Notes: generated from the sequence alone by a model not told the origin. 64,000 nucleotides of DNA from Marinicella marina (GCF_030065545.1 NZ_JASJNC010000005.1:62001-126000); one strand, 5' to 3'; shown: positions 47,883-57,535, counted from the first letter of the stretch. Made by a program: numbers and translations.

Positions 47883-47940
47883 TTGACACAAATGATGACA
47901 TTAGCTGCCACTGAATCAAGCATTGGTGTACAATATTGGT

Positions 47941-48738
47941 ATGAGTGAATCGCAAAAAGTTTTGATAGCCGACTCTTCTAAATTGGCCAGAACACTAACC
48001 GAAAAATTAGTAAAAAAAATAGCACCCTTAACCAATGTGATTTCAGTCAGTTCGGTGGATCAAGCCATCTCAAAACTGAAAAAAAATCGTGTTGACTTAA
48101 TTATTTCAGCTTTGCGTTTACCCGATGACGATGGCACAAAAATTTGTGAGTATGTCAGGGAAAACCATCATTATTTGCCAGTAATCATCGTTTCTGGTGA
48201 TGTTGATTCCCGTTTGAAAGACAGGCTGCTCAGTACCGATGTCACTGACTATATCGATAAATCCGCAGGACAAAAGGGACTGGAAATATTCTTGCGAGGT
48301 TTGTTGCGTCCCGATGATGAAATCAATGGCAAGATACTTTATATTGAAGATTCTGCCGTGGTTGCCCATGCCACCAAAAAATTACTACAAAACCACCATT
48401 TAGATATCACCCATAAAGTCAGTGTCACTGATGCCAAAACTGAAATTACCGACAGTCAAATGGCGCTGGATAAGTTTGATTTAGTTTTGACTGATTATTA
48501 TTTGAAGAATAATGAAACGGCCTTGGAAATACTCGATTATTTTCGCAACGATCTGAAGCTTGATAAGATTGATATGCCGTTTGTTATTATGACCGGTGAT
48601 GAAAATACTGAGAACCAAAAGCAGATTCTTAATTTGGGTGCCAATGACCTCATTGGTAAACCGGTTAACCAAGAAGCTTTGGTTAAAAAAATAAAATTTC
48701 AGGTCAGGTTCACGCAATTCCATCGCAAAAACAACTGA
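47941..48738 (+). CDS. double receiver-domain (REC-REC) protein
   Basis: Signalling protein of 265 residues made of two CheY-like domains with no output domain. ATG 47941 is preferred over GTG 47923. In the first domain (1-125) the phosphoacceptor position is alanine (A57 in D-L-I-I-S-A) instead of aspartate, although D11 and the conserved lysine are kept, so it probably cannot be phosphorylated. The second domain (about 135-265) has acidic residues near its start (Y-I-E-D-S) and D185 (D-L-V-L-T-D) as acceptor, with T/M-T-G-D and G-K-P-V. It may act as a phosphotransfer or protein-interaction module. The partner kinase is not in this window. Confidence 0.85.
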   Translation: MSESQKVLIADSSKLARTLTEKLVKKIAPLTNVISVSSVDQAISKLKKNRVDLIISALRLPDDDGTKICEYVRENHHYLPVIIVSGDVDSRLKDRLLSTDVTDYIDKSAGQKGLEIFLRGLLRPDDEINGKILYIEDSAVVAHATKKLLQNHHLDITHKVSVTDAKTEITDSQMALDKFDLVLTDYYLKNNETALEILDYFRNDLKLDKIDMPFVIMTGDENTENQKQILNLGANDLIGKPVNQEALVKKIKFQVRFTQFHRKNN

Positions 48739-48744
48739 TCCTCA

Positions 48745-49413
48745 ATGCAACCTCAGATTGATGCCAGCTGGTTGCAGCATTTGGAAACAGAATTTCAGCA
48801 ACCTTACATACAAGACTTGAAAGCCTTTTTATTAGAACAGAAACAGGCCGGTAAAGTGATTTTTCCACCCGGTAGTTTGATCTTTAATGCATTGAACAGC
48901 ACACCACTTGACCAGGTCAAAGTGGTGATCTTAGGGCAAGACCCCTACCATGGACCTGGTCAAGCCCATGGCTTGTCATTTTCAGTACCAGATGAGGTAA
49001 AGATTCCGCCATCATTGAGAAACATATTCAAAGAATTAGCTGAGGATTTGGGCGTAATAAATCACACGGGCAACCTACAAAGTTGGGCCAATCAAGGCGT
49101 ACTTTTACTTAATTCAGTGCTTACAGTTGAACAGGCACAAGCAGGCAGTCATCAGGGCCGAGGCTGGGAAAGATTCACTGATCGCATCATTCACGTCATC
49201 AATGAGCAGCGAAAACAGGTGGTTTTCATGCTGTGGGGCAGTTACGCCCAAAAGAAAGGCGCTCACATCGATACCGATCAACACCTGATATTAAAAGCCC
49301 CACATCCCTCGCCATTATCTGCCCACCGTGGGTTTTTGGGTTGTCAACATTTCTCAAAATGTAACGAGTTTCTCAAAAGCCAAAAAAAATCACCAATAAA
49401 TTGGCAAATTTAG
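48745..49413 (+). CDS. ung: uracil-DNA glycosylase
   Basis: Family-1 enzyme that removes uracil from DNA to start base-excision repair; 222 residues, normal length. The catalytic water-activating motif G-Q-D-P-Y-H-G is near residue 63, L-L-L-N-S-V-L-T-V near 115, and the DNA-intercalation block [10 protein letters not shown] near 187. It starts six bases after the double-receiver gene. Confidence 0.96.
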   Translation: MQPQIDASWLQHLETEFQQPYIQDLKAFLLEQKQAGKVIFPPGSLIFNALNSTPLDQVKVVILGQDPYHGPGQAHGLSFSVPDEVKIPPSLRNIFKELAEDLGVINHTGNLQSWANQGVLLLNSVLTVEQAQAGSHQGRGWERFTDRIIHVINEQRKQVVFMLWGSYAQKKGAHIDTDQHLILKAPHPSPLSAHRGFLGCQHFSKCNEFLKSQKKSPINWQI

Positions 49414-49482
49414 TTAATTTCACTTTTTTCTGCTTATCAGGCAGTATTATAATCATTGAGTTAAACAAATGATCCATAGCCC

Positions 49483-51276
49483 ATGAAAACAATCATACCA
49501 ACAATTATACTGACCATTTTGGCCTTTATTTGTAGCGCTGAATCCAAAGATAACCACAACTACCGAGCAGATGGTGGACAATTAAAATTGTACTTCTTTT
49601 ATGAGTTGTTGCATGATTTGGGTATTGAGGTCGAAGATGGCATCAAAACCAGGTCGAAAGACTGGAGTTTGAATGAACTCGTCATTCCAGTCAGTCAAGC
49701 CGGTGGCTTGGATCTTTATGTGCCAGATGATGGCCTCAAAGGCGTTCCAACTGGTCAGTTGTTGCTGGAAGCGGATTTCAGTTGGCGCAGCGAGGGTGAT
49801 TTGATCAGTTTCAGAAACTTGACCATTCAACCGGTCAAAAGGGCGCTGAAGGCAGGAGAGTTAACGGCCTTAGAAGTGATCAATGAGGGTGGCGATGTGC
49901 TGTTTAATTTAGATCATATACACGCAGGATTTAACAACAACAAATCCATGGTTGAATTCAACAACATGGACTTAAGGATCAGTCAATGGTTGGCTGATAA
50001 ACTGGGTAAATCATATTTAGGCCAAATGGTGGTTGGTCATGCCCACATGAGCAACCAGGTCAGTATTCCGACCAATTATGTCAAAGACCAAGCATATATA
50101 TTAGGTGGTTGCACCAGCGGTGGCTGGCCGGATGAAAACAACCCCATTGATGTGCAGTTGATTGCCATGAGTGCACAATATGTCAGGAGCATAGGCAATG
50201 ACCACGTGGTATTCACACCCAGTGCGACACTTAAAAATGTGGCTGATTCAGATGTGGCATGGTGGCGCAAATTCACAGGCGTGAATCCACCTTATGACAA
50301 CGACCAACATCCATACTTGTATTGGAGCATGTACCGTGAAATAGACAACCGTTTTGAACAAATTGGCACCTCTGGTTTAAAACATGCCTTTTTTACCGTC
50401 AATACTTTCTGTGCCTGCAGCGGTGGGCAAATATTATATCCAACTTGTGAAGACACCTACAGTGTGGGCAACAATGACAGCCCATCACACTTGGGCCCCA
50501 AAGCTGAAATAGAGGCCTTCAGTGGCCTGTGGCAGAGCACCGGTTCGTTTTTTGACCAAGTACCTGCTGGCGGTGATGGCAGTCAGGATACCAATTCCAA
50601 CGGCACCGATGAAAACCGCATGGTGGTGGCAGAAGCTGATTTTGCTGATACCAACCTGGATTATTACATATCATCTTGGTATGTGATCAGAGATGACATT
50701 GATATTTATAACTCCATGGGTTATCGCGGTTATCAATTCACGCCAAACGGCAATGCATGGATAACCAATTCCACCACTGCCTTTATCAATGGACCTGCCA
50801 GTGATCAGTATGTGACTCCAAACACTTTTGATTTGGCAGCGGGCACGGCATCGCAGCGTTTATTGCAAGCAGGTGAGGGACATTTGACTGTCGCAGTGAA
50901 GGTGATTGATTTAAAAGATGGTACTTATCGCTACAATTACATGGTTGAGAACCATGATTATGACCCACAGGTCCAAACCATCACCTTGGTTTTGGCAGAC
51001 TTGGCATCATTCAGTGATTTCGTGTTCGCGGATACCGATGAATTGGCTGCCAATGATTGGGGGTTCATCCGTGACTCTAATGAACTGATCTTGCAAGCGC
51101 CGCCTGAAAATACACTGGATTGGGGTGAGTTGTACAGTTTTTCATTCACCACAAATGCGGCACCTCAAGCAGGTCAGGTTGTATTGACAGGTTCTGAAAA
51201 TGGCGGTGATGAATTCAGTGCAGATGTTATAACACCTTTATTTACTGATTTGATTTTTGAGAACGGGTTTGAATAA
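49483..51276 (+). CDS. secreted protein of unknown function with IFxxxFE tail
   Basis: Exported protein of 597 residues with a signal peptide (M-K-T-I-I then hydrophobic core, cut near I-C-S-A). No domain is recognised. Tryptophan, aspartate and asparagine are common, and several cysteines occur (notably F-C-A-C-S-G-G near residue 308), which suggests an extracellular fold with disulfides. The last residues, F-T-D-L-I-F-E-N-G-F-E, match the tail of the beta-helix protein at 32451-34406 and look like a shared C-terminal signal. It stands alone between ung and infA. Confidence 0.7.
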   Translation: MKTIIPTIILTILAFICSAESKDNHNYRADGGQLKLYFFYELLHDLGIEVEDGIKTRSKDWSLNELVIPVSQAGGLDLYVPDDGLKGVPTGQLLLEADFSWRSEGDLISFRNLTIQPVKRALKAGELTALEVINEGGDVLFNLDHIHAGFNNNKSMVEFNNMDLRISQWLADKLGKSYLGQMVVGHAHMSNQVSIPTNYVKDQAYILGGCTSGGWPDENNPIDVQLIAMSAQYVRSIGNDHVVFTPSATLKNVADSDVAWWRKFTGVNPPYDNDQHPYLYWSMYREIDNRFEQIGTSGLKHAFFTVNTFCACSGGQILYPTCEDTYSVGNNDSPSHLGPKAEIEAFSGLWQSTGSFFDQVPAGGDGSQDTNSNGTDENRMVVAEADFADTNLDYYISSWYVIRDDIDIYNSMGYRGYQFTPNGNAWITNSTTAFINGPASDQYVTPNTFDLAAGTASQRLLQAGEGHLTVAVKVIDLKDGTYRYNYMVENHDYDPQVQTITLVLADLASFSDFVFADTDELAANDWGFIRDSNELILQAPPENTLDWGELYSFSFTTNAAPQAGQVVLTGSENGGDEFSADVITPLFTDLIFENGFE

Positions 51277-51330
51277 CTGAACTGTGTCTGAATCGGTATC
51301 GATAAGAATCATGCAGCGCTGCGTTATATC

Positions 51331-51339
51331 TGTTAGAAT
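51331..51339 (+). promoter_or_regulatory. extended -10 promoter of infA
   Basis: TGTTAGAAT fits TG-n-TAnAAT, 38 bases before the infA ATG. A 10-bp palindrome, GCAGCGCTGC (51313-51322), lies just upstream and covers the usual -35 zone. Confidence 0.5.
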
Positions 51340-51377
51340 ACGCACTTTTTATTACTTTAGGAAATTATTTAGTTTTT

Positions 51378-51596
51378 ATGGCGAAAGAAGACGTAATTGA
51401 ATTGGAAGGTAAAGTCATTGATACCTTACCCAATACCATGTTCAGGGTTGAATTAGAAAACGGTCACATCGTGACTGCTCACATCTCTGGTCGCATGCGC
51501 AAACACTACATCAGAATTTTAACTGGTGACACCGTTACCGTTGAACTCACACCTTATGATTTAAGTAAGGGGCGAATCACGTTCCGCAGTAAATAA
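51378..51596 (+). CDS. infA: translation initiation factor IF-1
   Basis: 72-residue OB-fold factor that binds the ribosomal A site with IF2 and IF3 during initiation. The family sequence is evident: [11 protein letters not shown] near the start, [10 protein letters not shown], and [14 protein letters not shown] near residue 40. Followed by a bidirectional terminator shared with clpA. Confidence 0.97.
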   Translation: MAKEDVIELEGKVIDTLPNTMFRVELENGHIVTAHISGRMRKHYIRILTGDTVTVELTPYDLSKGRITFRSK

Positions 51597-51602
51597 TTTT
51601 CT

Positions 51603-51634
51603 AAAAAAAAAGCCCTTCTCAGGGCTTTTTTTAA
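51603..51634. terminator. bidirectional terminator between infA and clpA
   Basis: AGCCCT (51611-51616) pairs with AGGGCT (51621-51626), loop TCTC, with A and T runs on each side, so it can end transcription from both strands. It overlaps the clpA stop codon. Confidence 0.92.
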
Positions 51635-53913
51635 TGTTCAGTTGATGACTCTTGAGTCGCTGACAGCATCAGTGTATTGGGAACGATATCGAAGCTCAAA
51701 GCATCATCCACCACGCTGACTTTGACCAAACCGCCTTGCTTTAACTTACCAAACAAGATGTCATCAACCAATGGTTTCTTGACGTACTGATCAATCGCTC
51801 GTTGCATCGGTCTGGCGCCCATTTCTGGGTTATAACCTTTTTCAACCAACCAAATTCTGGCAGCCTGGGTGATACTGAAAGTGATGCCTGGATCTGTCAG
51901 TTGTTGTTCAAGTTCAATCATGATTTTATCGACAATCTTCTCGATGTGTTCTTTCTCAAGAGCCTTGAACGGAACGATGGCATCCAGTCTGTTGCGAAAT
52001 TCTGGGGTGAAATGGCGATTCAATTCAATCATCGCATCGGTACTGCGGTCTTGGGTGAGGAAGCCAAAACTGTTTTGACCAAAGACTGAAGCACCGGCAT
52101 TGGTGGTCATAACCAACAGCACATTCCTGAAATCGGTTTCGCGACCATTGGAGTCTGTTAATTTGCCGTTGTCCATGACTTGTAACAATATGTTCATGAC
52201 ATCTGGATGGGCTTTTTCTATCTCGTCCAAAAGGACAATGGCATGTGGGGTTTGATGCACTTTATCGGTCAACAGACCTCCTTGTTCATGGCCTACATAA
52301 CCTGGCGGTGCACCAATCATTTTAGCTACAGTGTGAGGTTCCATGTATTCGGACATATCAAAACGGATAAGTTTTAACCCAAGGTGATGAGACAATTGTT
52401 TTACCACCTCTGTTTTGCCTACACCTGTTGGGCCTGCAAATATTAAATTTGCCACTGTGCGGTTGTCCCTGTTCAGCCCAGCTCTGGCCATTTTTATCGC
52501 ATCAGATAAGATTTCAATGGCTTCATCTTGTCCAAATATGACGTGTTGTAGGTTGCGTTCTATGGACTGCAATTTTTGACCGTCTTCTTGGCTGATGTCA
52601 TCAACTGGAATTTTGGCAATGGAAGCAACCACGCGTTTGATGTCGCTTGCATTGATTGCATCTTGTTGTAAACCTTGGATTTTTTGCCATGAACCTGCTT
52701 CATCGATGGCATCTATGGCCTTATCCGGTAAGAATTTATCGCTGATGTGTTTGGCCGATAATTTAACCGCTGCTTTGATCGCATCGCACTCGTAATTAAC
52801 CCCATGATAGGATTCAAAATGAGGTTGTAAGCCGGTGAGTATCTCAATCGCTTCATCTTGCGTAGGTTCGTTCACTGTGATTTTCTGAAAACGCCTTGAC
52901 AGTGCGCGGTCACGATCAAACACAGTCCTCACTTCGTCATGCGTGGTGGCTCCAATACAACGCAGTTTGCCCTGGCTCAAGGCTGGCTTCAGCAGGTTAG
53001 ATGCGTCCAGTGAGCCGCCGGAAACAGCACCGGCGCCGATGATTGTGTGAATCTCATCAATAAACATGATGGCATGCTCAATACCTTGGATGTACTTAAT
53101 CACCGCTTTAAGGCGTTTTTCAAAATCGCCACGGTATTTCGTCCCCGCCAATAAGCCGCCTAAATCCAGTGCAAACACATGAGCATCCTGCATCACTTCC
53201 GGTACGTTTTTGTTGACCACATTCAAGGCCAGTCCTTCTGCAATGGCGGTTTTACCCACGCCTGGTTCACCAACCAGTAAGGGGTTGTTTTTTGAACGCC
53301 GCATTAAAATTTGCACCATCCTTTCCAGTTCAGAAGAACGACCTATCAAGGGGTCAATTTCACCTGCTGCCGCTTTGGCATTGAGGTCTATTAAAAACTC
53401 TTTTCCGCTGTCTTTGTTTTCAGTATCTGCTGACTCGTCTTGGTTTTGATCAATGGTGTCTGGCTGCAGCGCATCTTCACTGCTGGCTTCATCACCGTGG
53501 GCGATACAACGCACCACGTCAAAACGTGTGATGCCTTGTTTATTCAGCAAATAAACCACATGAGAATCCATCTCATCAAACATCGCAACCAAAACTCGGT
53601 CACCGCTGACGCTTTTCAATTCAGCTGATTGGGCTGAGTAAATAGCACGCTGGATGACTCGCCTGAATGCCAATGTGGGTTGTGTTTCTAACTCAGTTTC
53701 TGCTGGTAAAATTTTGACGTGTTGACCAATCAGCACTTCTAATTCTTGTTGTAATAACTGTATATCTGCACCGACTGTATTCAATACATGTTTGGCATGT
53801 TTGTTGGTCAACAAAGCAAGCATCAAGTGTTCCATGGTTAATAATTCATGGCGCCTTTTGCGGGCATACTTATAAACTTGGTTGATACTTTGGTCTAGGT
53901 GAATATCAAGCAT
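51631..53913 (-). CDS. clpA: ATP-dependent Clp protease ATPase subunit ClpA
   Basis: Hexameric AAA+ unfoldase that feeds substrates into ClpP; about 760 residues from the ATG at 53913, which shares a base with the clpS stop. An N-domain precedes D1 with Walker A G-E-P-G-V-G-K-T-A near residue 212 and Walker B M-F-I-D-E-I-H-T. D2 carries G-P-T-G-V-G-K-T-E, L-L-D-E-I-E-K-A and the ClpA-type loop M-S-E-Y-M-E. There is no long coiled-coil middle domain, which separates it from ClpB. Its adaptor ClpS is encoded just upstream. Confidence 0.95.
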   Translation of the reverse strand: MLDIHLDQSINQVYKYARKRRHELLTMEHLMLALLTNKHAKHVLNTVGADIQLLQQELEVLIGQHVKILPAETELETQPTLAFRRVIQRAIYSAQSAELKSVSGDRVLVAMFDEMDSHVVYLLNKQGITRFDVVRCIAHGDEASSEDALQPDTIDQNQDESADTENKDSGKEFLIDLNAKAAAGEIDPLIGRSSELERMVQILMRRSKNNPLLVGEPGVGKTAIAEGLALNVVNKNVPEVMQDAHVFALDLGGLLAGTKYRGDFEKRLKAVIKYIQGIEHAIMFIDEIHTIIGAGAVSGGSLDASNLLKPALSQGKLRCIGATTHDEVRTVFDRDRALSRRFQKITVNEPTQDEAIEILTGLQPHFESYHGVNYECDAIKAAVKLSAKHISDKFLPDKAIDAIDEAGSWQKIQGLQQDAINASDIKRVVASIAKIPVDDISQEDGQKLQSIERNLQHVIFGQDEAIEILSDAIKMARAGLNRDNRTVANLIFAGPTGVGKTEVVKQLSHHLGLKLIRFDMSEYMEPHTVAKMIGAPPGYVGHEQGGLLTDKVHQTPHAIVLLDEIEKAHPDVMNILLQVMDNGKLTDSNGRETDFRNVLLVMTTNAGASVFGQNSFGFLTQDRSTDAMIELNRHFTPEFRNRLDAIVPFKALEKEHIEKIVDKIMIELEQQLTDPGITFSITQAARIWLVEKGYNPEMGARPMQRAIDQYVKKPLVDDILFGKLKQGGLVKVSVVDDALSFDIVPNTLMLSATQESSTEH

Positions 53914-54233
53914 CAGACCACCTCCGCGACACACAACAAAGGGTGTTCGTATTCTCTGGCATATTCATTGACTAAAGCAGTTTTGGTTTCAGCCACTTCG
54001 TGGGTATAAATGCCACATAAGCCTTGTCCACGGGTGTGCACATGTAGCATGATTTGTGTGGCTTTCTGTTCATCCATATCGAAAAACTTTTGTAACACTT
54101 CAATCACGAAGTCCATGGGCGTGTAGTCATCGTTCAAAAGCATGACTTTATACATTTTCGGTTCTTTGAATTCAGTGTCTGTTTGTTCTAGTAACTCAGC
54201 ACCCAATTCGTGTTTGTTATTTTTATTTGACAT
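53913..54233 (-). CDS. clpS: ClpA adaptor protein ClpS
   Basis: Adaptor of 106 residues that delivers N-degron substrates to ClpA. The core [17 protein letters not shown] near residue 27, the H-x-x-G segment (H-V-H-T-R-G-Q-G) and the E-V-A-E-T-K C-terminal helix are typical; the D-D-Y pair and the His of the second block form the N-end residue pocket. It is followed directly by clpA in the usual order. Confidence 0.95.
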   Translation of the reverse strand: MSNKNNKHELGAELLEQTDTEFKEPKMYKVMLLNDDYTPMDFVIEVLQKFFDMDEQKATQIMLHVHTRGQGLCGIYTHEVAETKTALVNEYAREYEHPLLCVAEVV

Positions 54234-54474
54234 AGTTCATTTATTTTATCTCAATGTCTAATATTTGCTTTTATCAGCATATTTCAAGTGGGTTTTGTAT
54301 TCATTTAATATCATAACTCATAAATCTTTATCAGGGAATGACCTTAAAGCCAGTTTCCTCGTCTGGGCTTTGAATTGACTGTGTGAACAACGCAAAGATT
54401 GAGTGTTGCATCACCAGAAAGCCCAAAATATATATGCCTTTAACTGACCTGTTGCATAAAACTCAAAGTAAATA
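54234..54474. other. clpS-alkB divergent intergenic region
   Basis: Between clpS (minus) and the alkB control site lie about 240 AT-rich bases. The clpS-clpA promoter must be in this region, but no convincing -35/-10 pair was identified, and no open frame of note is present. Confidence 0.45.
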
Positions 54475-54503
54475 TTGACCGAACGGTCAGTCAGTAGTAA
54501 TAT
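54475..54503 (+). promoter_or_regulatory. alkB promoter with TetR-type palindromic operator
   Basis: TGACCG-AA-CGGTCA at 54476-54489 has perfect 6-bp inverted arms, the form bound by many TetR/AcrR-family regulators. It overlaps TTGACC (54475-54480), which with TAATAT (54498-54503) makes a 17-base-spaced promoter, so a bound repressor would block RNA polymerase. No tetR-type gene is in the window. The operator call is inference from sequence. Confidence 0.6.
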
Positions 54504-54526
54504 TACCATCATTCAACTGTAAATCA

Positions 54527-55627
54527 ATGCCATCCGCCATGCACAAACAAAAGCCAAAAAAATACTTATGGATACTTTCAACCCTGGTGCCTTTGATGGG
54601 CTTGTCAGGGGTCGTTTTGTATGAATTAACTGATCAATCCATCATGTTGGTGGTGCCGTTGTTGTTCATTTATCTGGTGGTGCCGGCATTGGATTTCGTG
54701 TTTTCTGCTGATGAAAGCAATCCTTCGGAAGCTGATGTTCCAACTTTAGAAAAAAACAGTTATTACAATTGGATTTTGTATTTGATGCTACCGATTCATT
54801 TCCTGGTGTTCACCTCATTGGTGGCATACATGGTCACTGAACCTTTGGCTTGGTGGATGCAAGTGATGCTATTGATGACATTGGGCGTGTTTGGTGGGTT
54901 GGCGGTTAATTTAGGCCATGAGTTAGGCCATAAAAAAAGTCGCCTAGATAAAAACTTGGCCAAATTGGCATTGGCCACAGGTGCCTATGGCCACTTCAAC
55001 ATCGAACACAACGCAGGACACCACCGTGATGTCGCCACGCCAGAGGACACCGCCAGTGCCAAAATGGGTGAGAGTATTTATCGTTTTGTATTGCGTGAAT
55101 TTCCAGGTGGTGTAAAGCGCTCATGGCGGATTGAAACAGCGCGTTTAAAACGCAAAGGTTTACCTTGGTATTCAGCCGACAATCAAATCATCCATTCCTA
55201 TTTGTTAACGGTGATCATTTATGCTGTGTTGACTTACATTCTTGGGTGGGCAGCTTTGTTGGTGATGCTGCTGCAAGCGCCTTTGGTGTGGTGGCAATTA
55301 ACCAGTGCTAATTACATCGAGCACTATGGCTTGCTGCGACGGAAATTAGACAATGGCAAGTATGAGAAATGCCAACCCAAACATTCTTGGAATTCAAATC
55401 ATTTGATTTCTAATTTGTTGTTGTTTCACCTACAAAGACATTCAGATCACCATGCCAACCCATCTAGGCATTATCAAAGTTTACGGCATTTTGAAGAGGC
55501 ACCACAGCTGCCAACTGGCTACATGGGCATGTTTGTTTTGGCTTACTTTCCACCGTTGTGGTTCAAAGTGATGGATGCCAAGTTGATGAAAATGTATAAA
55601 AATGACATGAGTTTGGTGAATAATTAA
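54527..55627 (+). CDS. alkB: alkane 1-monooxygenase AlkB
   Basis: Integral-membrane non-haem diiron hydroxylase of 366 residues that oxidises the terminal carbon of n-alkanes (or related fatty-acid chains) with electrons from rubredoxin. About six membrane helices are seen. The conserved histidine boxes are all present: H-E-L-G-H at 131-135, E-H-N-A-G-H-H at 160-166, R-H-S-D-H-H at 304-309, and the N-Y-I-E-H-Y-G-L-L-R block near residue 263. No rubredoxin or rubredoxin reductase gene lies nearby, so these partners must be elsewhere. A palindromic operator lies in its promoter. A related sterol or fatty-acid hydroxylase is the alternative. Confidence 0.92.
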   Translation: MPSAMHKQKPKKYLWILSTLVPLMGLSGVVLYELTDQSIMLVVPLLFIYLVVPALDFVFSADESNPSEADVPTLEKNSYYNWILYLMLPIHFLVFTSLVAYMVTEPLAWWMQVMLLMTLGVFGGLAVNLGHELGHKKSRLDKNLAKLALATGAYGHFNIEHNAGHHRDVATPEDTASAKMGESIYRFVLREFPGGVKRSWRIETARLKRKGLPWYSADNQIIHSYLLTVIIYAVLTYILGWAALLVMLLQAPLVWWQLTSANYIEHYGLLRRKLDNGKYEKCQPKHSWNSNHLISNLLLFHLQRHSDHHANPSRHYQSLRHFEEAPQLPTGYMGMFVLAYFPPLWFKVMDAKLMKMYKNDMSLVNN

Positions 55628-55670
55628 CTAATTAAGCCGTGCAAAGTGAGCTATTTTGTGGTGCTTGCTA

Positions 55671-55676
55671 TATAAT
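55671..55676 (+). promoter_or_regulatory. -10 box of probable deaD promoter
   Basis: A perfect TATAAT 35 bases before the deaD start, preceded by TTGCTA; no clear -35 box. Confidence 0.4.
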
Positions 55677-55711
55677 CCGCTCACTTTTCTTGCGGCCTCG
55701 CATCGTACTAT

Positions 55712-57535
55712 ATGTCACAATCAACACCTGTTAACACATTCGAAGAACTGGGTTTATCCAGTCCAATTTTAAAAGCAGTCAAAGAAAATGGTTATGAACA
55801 GCCATCGCCTATTCAGTCGGCCAGTATACCGCCCATATTATCTGGCAAAGATGTTTTAGGACAAGCGCAAACTGGTACCGGTAAAACCGCTGCTTTTGCG
55901 TTACCCATCTTGTCAAAAATTGACTTAAAAGCCAAACAAGTTCAGGTGTTGGTATTGACTCCTACCCGTGAGTTAGCCATTCAAGTGGCAGAAGCATTTC
56001 AAGCTTATGCCAGGCACATCGATGATTTTCATGTGTTACCGATTTATGGTGGTCAAAGTTATACCATCCAATTAAAGCAGCTTAAACGTGGTGTGCAAGT
56101 GGTAGTGGGAACACCAGGTAGGGTGATGGATCACATGCGTCGCAAAACATTGAAGCTAGATGGCTTGCAGACATTGGTTTTGGATGAAGCCGATGAAATG
56201 TTGCGCATGGGTTTCATAGATGATGTGGATTGGATATTGAGCCACACACCTGATGAACGACAAATTGCGTTGTTTTCAGCCACCATGCCCAAGGAAGTGA
56301 AAAAAGTTGCTGTTAACCATTTAAATAACCCGGTTGATATCAAAATCAAAACCCAAACCACCACCGCAAAAAATATCAATCAACGGTTTTGGATGGTCAG
56401 TGGCATTAAAAAATTAGAAGCATTGACGCGGGTCCTGGAAATTGAAGAATTTGATGGCGTGTTAATTTTTGTGCGCACCAAAATGGCCACTGAAGAGCTG
56501 GCAGAAAAATTACAAGCCAGGGGCTTTTCTGCCGAAGCATTGAATGGCGATATGATACAGAAACAGCGTGAGCGTTTGGTTTCAAAACTGAAGAAAGGCG
56601 TGATTGATATACTGATTGGCACCGACGTTGTGGCAAGAGGCTTGGATGTAGAGAGAATCAGTCACGTCATCAACTATGACATTCCATACGATACCGAGTC
56701 ATATGTTCATCGCATTGGCAGAACGGGTCGAGCAGGGCGTTCAGGTGAGGCCATTTTATTCATCACCAAACGTGAGCAAAGGATGTTGCGTATGATTGAA
56801 AAGGCCACCAATCAACCAATCAAACCAATGAACATACCATCAGTTGCTGATATCAATGACAATCGCATGCAACGTTTTAAAAATCAGATCATTGAAACTT
56901 TGGCTGCTAAAGATTTGTCTCTTTATAATAACTTGGTGGCTGAGTTACAACAAGAAACCGACTTTGAAAGCAATCAAATAGCAGCAGCATTGGCCTACAT
57001 GAATCATGGCGATAAAGGTTTGTTCATTACTGAGACCAAAGGTGAAAAGCATGCACGCGCTCAGGGCTCAGACCAGCTGCGTGATGAAAAACGACCGATC
57101 AGAAAAAGCGGTTCGGAAATCATTGATACCAAGCCAGTGCCATTGATTACGCATCCTGATGTGGAAATGGAAAGGTATGTATTGAATGCGGGTCGCAATC
57201 AGCGTGTCAAACCAACTCATGTGGTTGGAATGATATGTAATGAGGCCGAATTAGACCGAGAGTATGTCGGCCAAATAGAAATATACGATGATGTGACCAC
57301 TGTTGATTTGCCCGCTGACATGCCAAAAGAGGTTATGGATATTTTGTGGCAGGCTAGATTATGCGGGCGCAAAAGTGAAATCAAACGAGCGCAACAAACA
57401 GCCAAAAAGTCATCGCCATCAAGCCGAAAACCTGCCAGCCCTAAACGTCGTCGCAAACCGGTCAATAAAGGTAAAAAGAAAGCCAAATCAAATTCATTTG
57501 GAAAAAAGAACAAAGCCAGAGGAAAAAAATATTAA
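55712..57535 (+). CDS. deaD: DEAD-box ATP-dependent RNA helicase DeaD/CsdA
   Basis: RNA helicase of 607 residues acting in ribosome assembly, mRNA decay and cold adaptation. Motifs in order: Q-motif (G-Y-E-Q-P-S-P-I-Q), A-Q-T-G-T-G-K-T, P-T-R-E-L-A, D-E-A-D near residue 158, S-A-T, then the second RecA domain with A-R-G-L-D and H-R-I-G-R-T-G-R. C-terminal to the core is a DbpA-type RNA-binding domain (V-V-G-M-I-C-N-E-A through Y-D-D-V-T-T-V-D-L-P), then a very basic tail (K-R-R-R-K-P-V-N-K and repeated Lys). This layout is that of CsdA. It is a single-gene unit. Confidence 0.94.
   Translation: MSQSTPVNTFEELGLSSPILKAVKENGYEQPSPIQSASIPPILSGKDVLGQAQTGTGKTAAFALPILSKIDLKAKQVQVLVLTPTRELAIQVAEAFQAYARHIDDFHVLPIYGGQSYTIQLKQLKRGVQVVVGTPGRVMDHMRRKTLKLDGLQTLVLDEADEMLRMGFIDDVDWILSHTPDERQIALFSATMPKEVKKVAVNHLNNPVDIKIKTQTTTAKNINQRFWMVSGIKKLEALTRVLEIEEFDGVLIFVRTKMATEELAEKLQARGFSAEALNGDMIQKQRERLVSKLKKGVIDILIGTDVVARGLDVERISHVINYDIPYDTESYVHRIGRTGRAGRSGEAILFITKREQRMLRMIEKATNQPIKPMNIPSVADINDNRMQRFKNQIIETLAAKDLSLYNNLVAELQQETDFESNQIAAALAYMNHGDKGLFITETKGEKHARAQGSDQLRDEKRPIRKSGSEIIDTKPVPLITHPDVEMERYVLNAGRNQRVKPTHVVGMICNEAELDREYVGQIEIYDDVTTVDLPADMPKEVMDILWQARLCGRKSEIKRAQQTAKKSSPSSRKPASPKRRRKPVNKGKKKAKSNSFGKKNKARGKKY

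Noticed and set aside
51313-51322. GCAGCGCTGC palindrome upstream of infA
   Set aside because: Only 10 bases, no evidence for a regulator; mentioned with the promoter but not counted as an operator.
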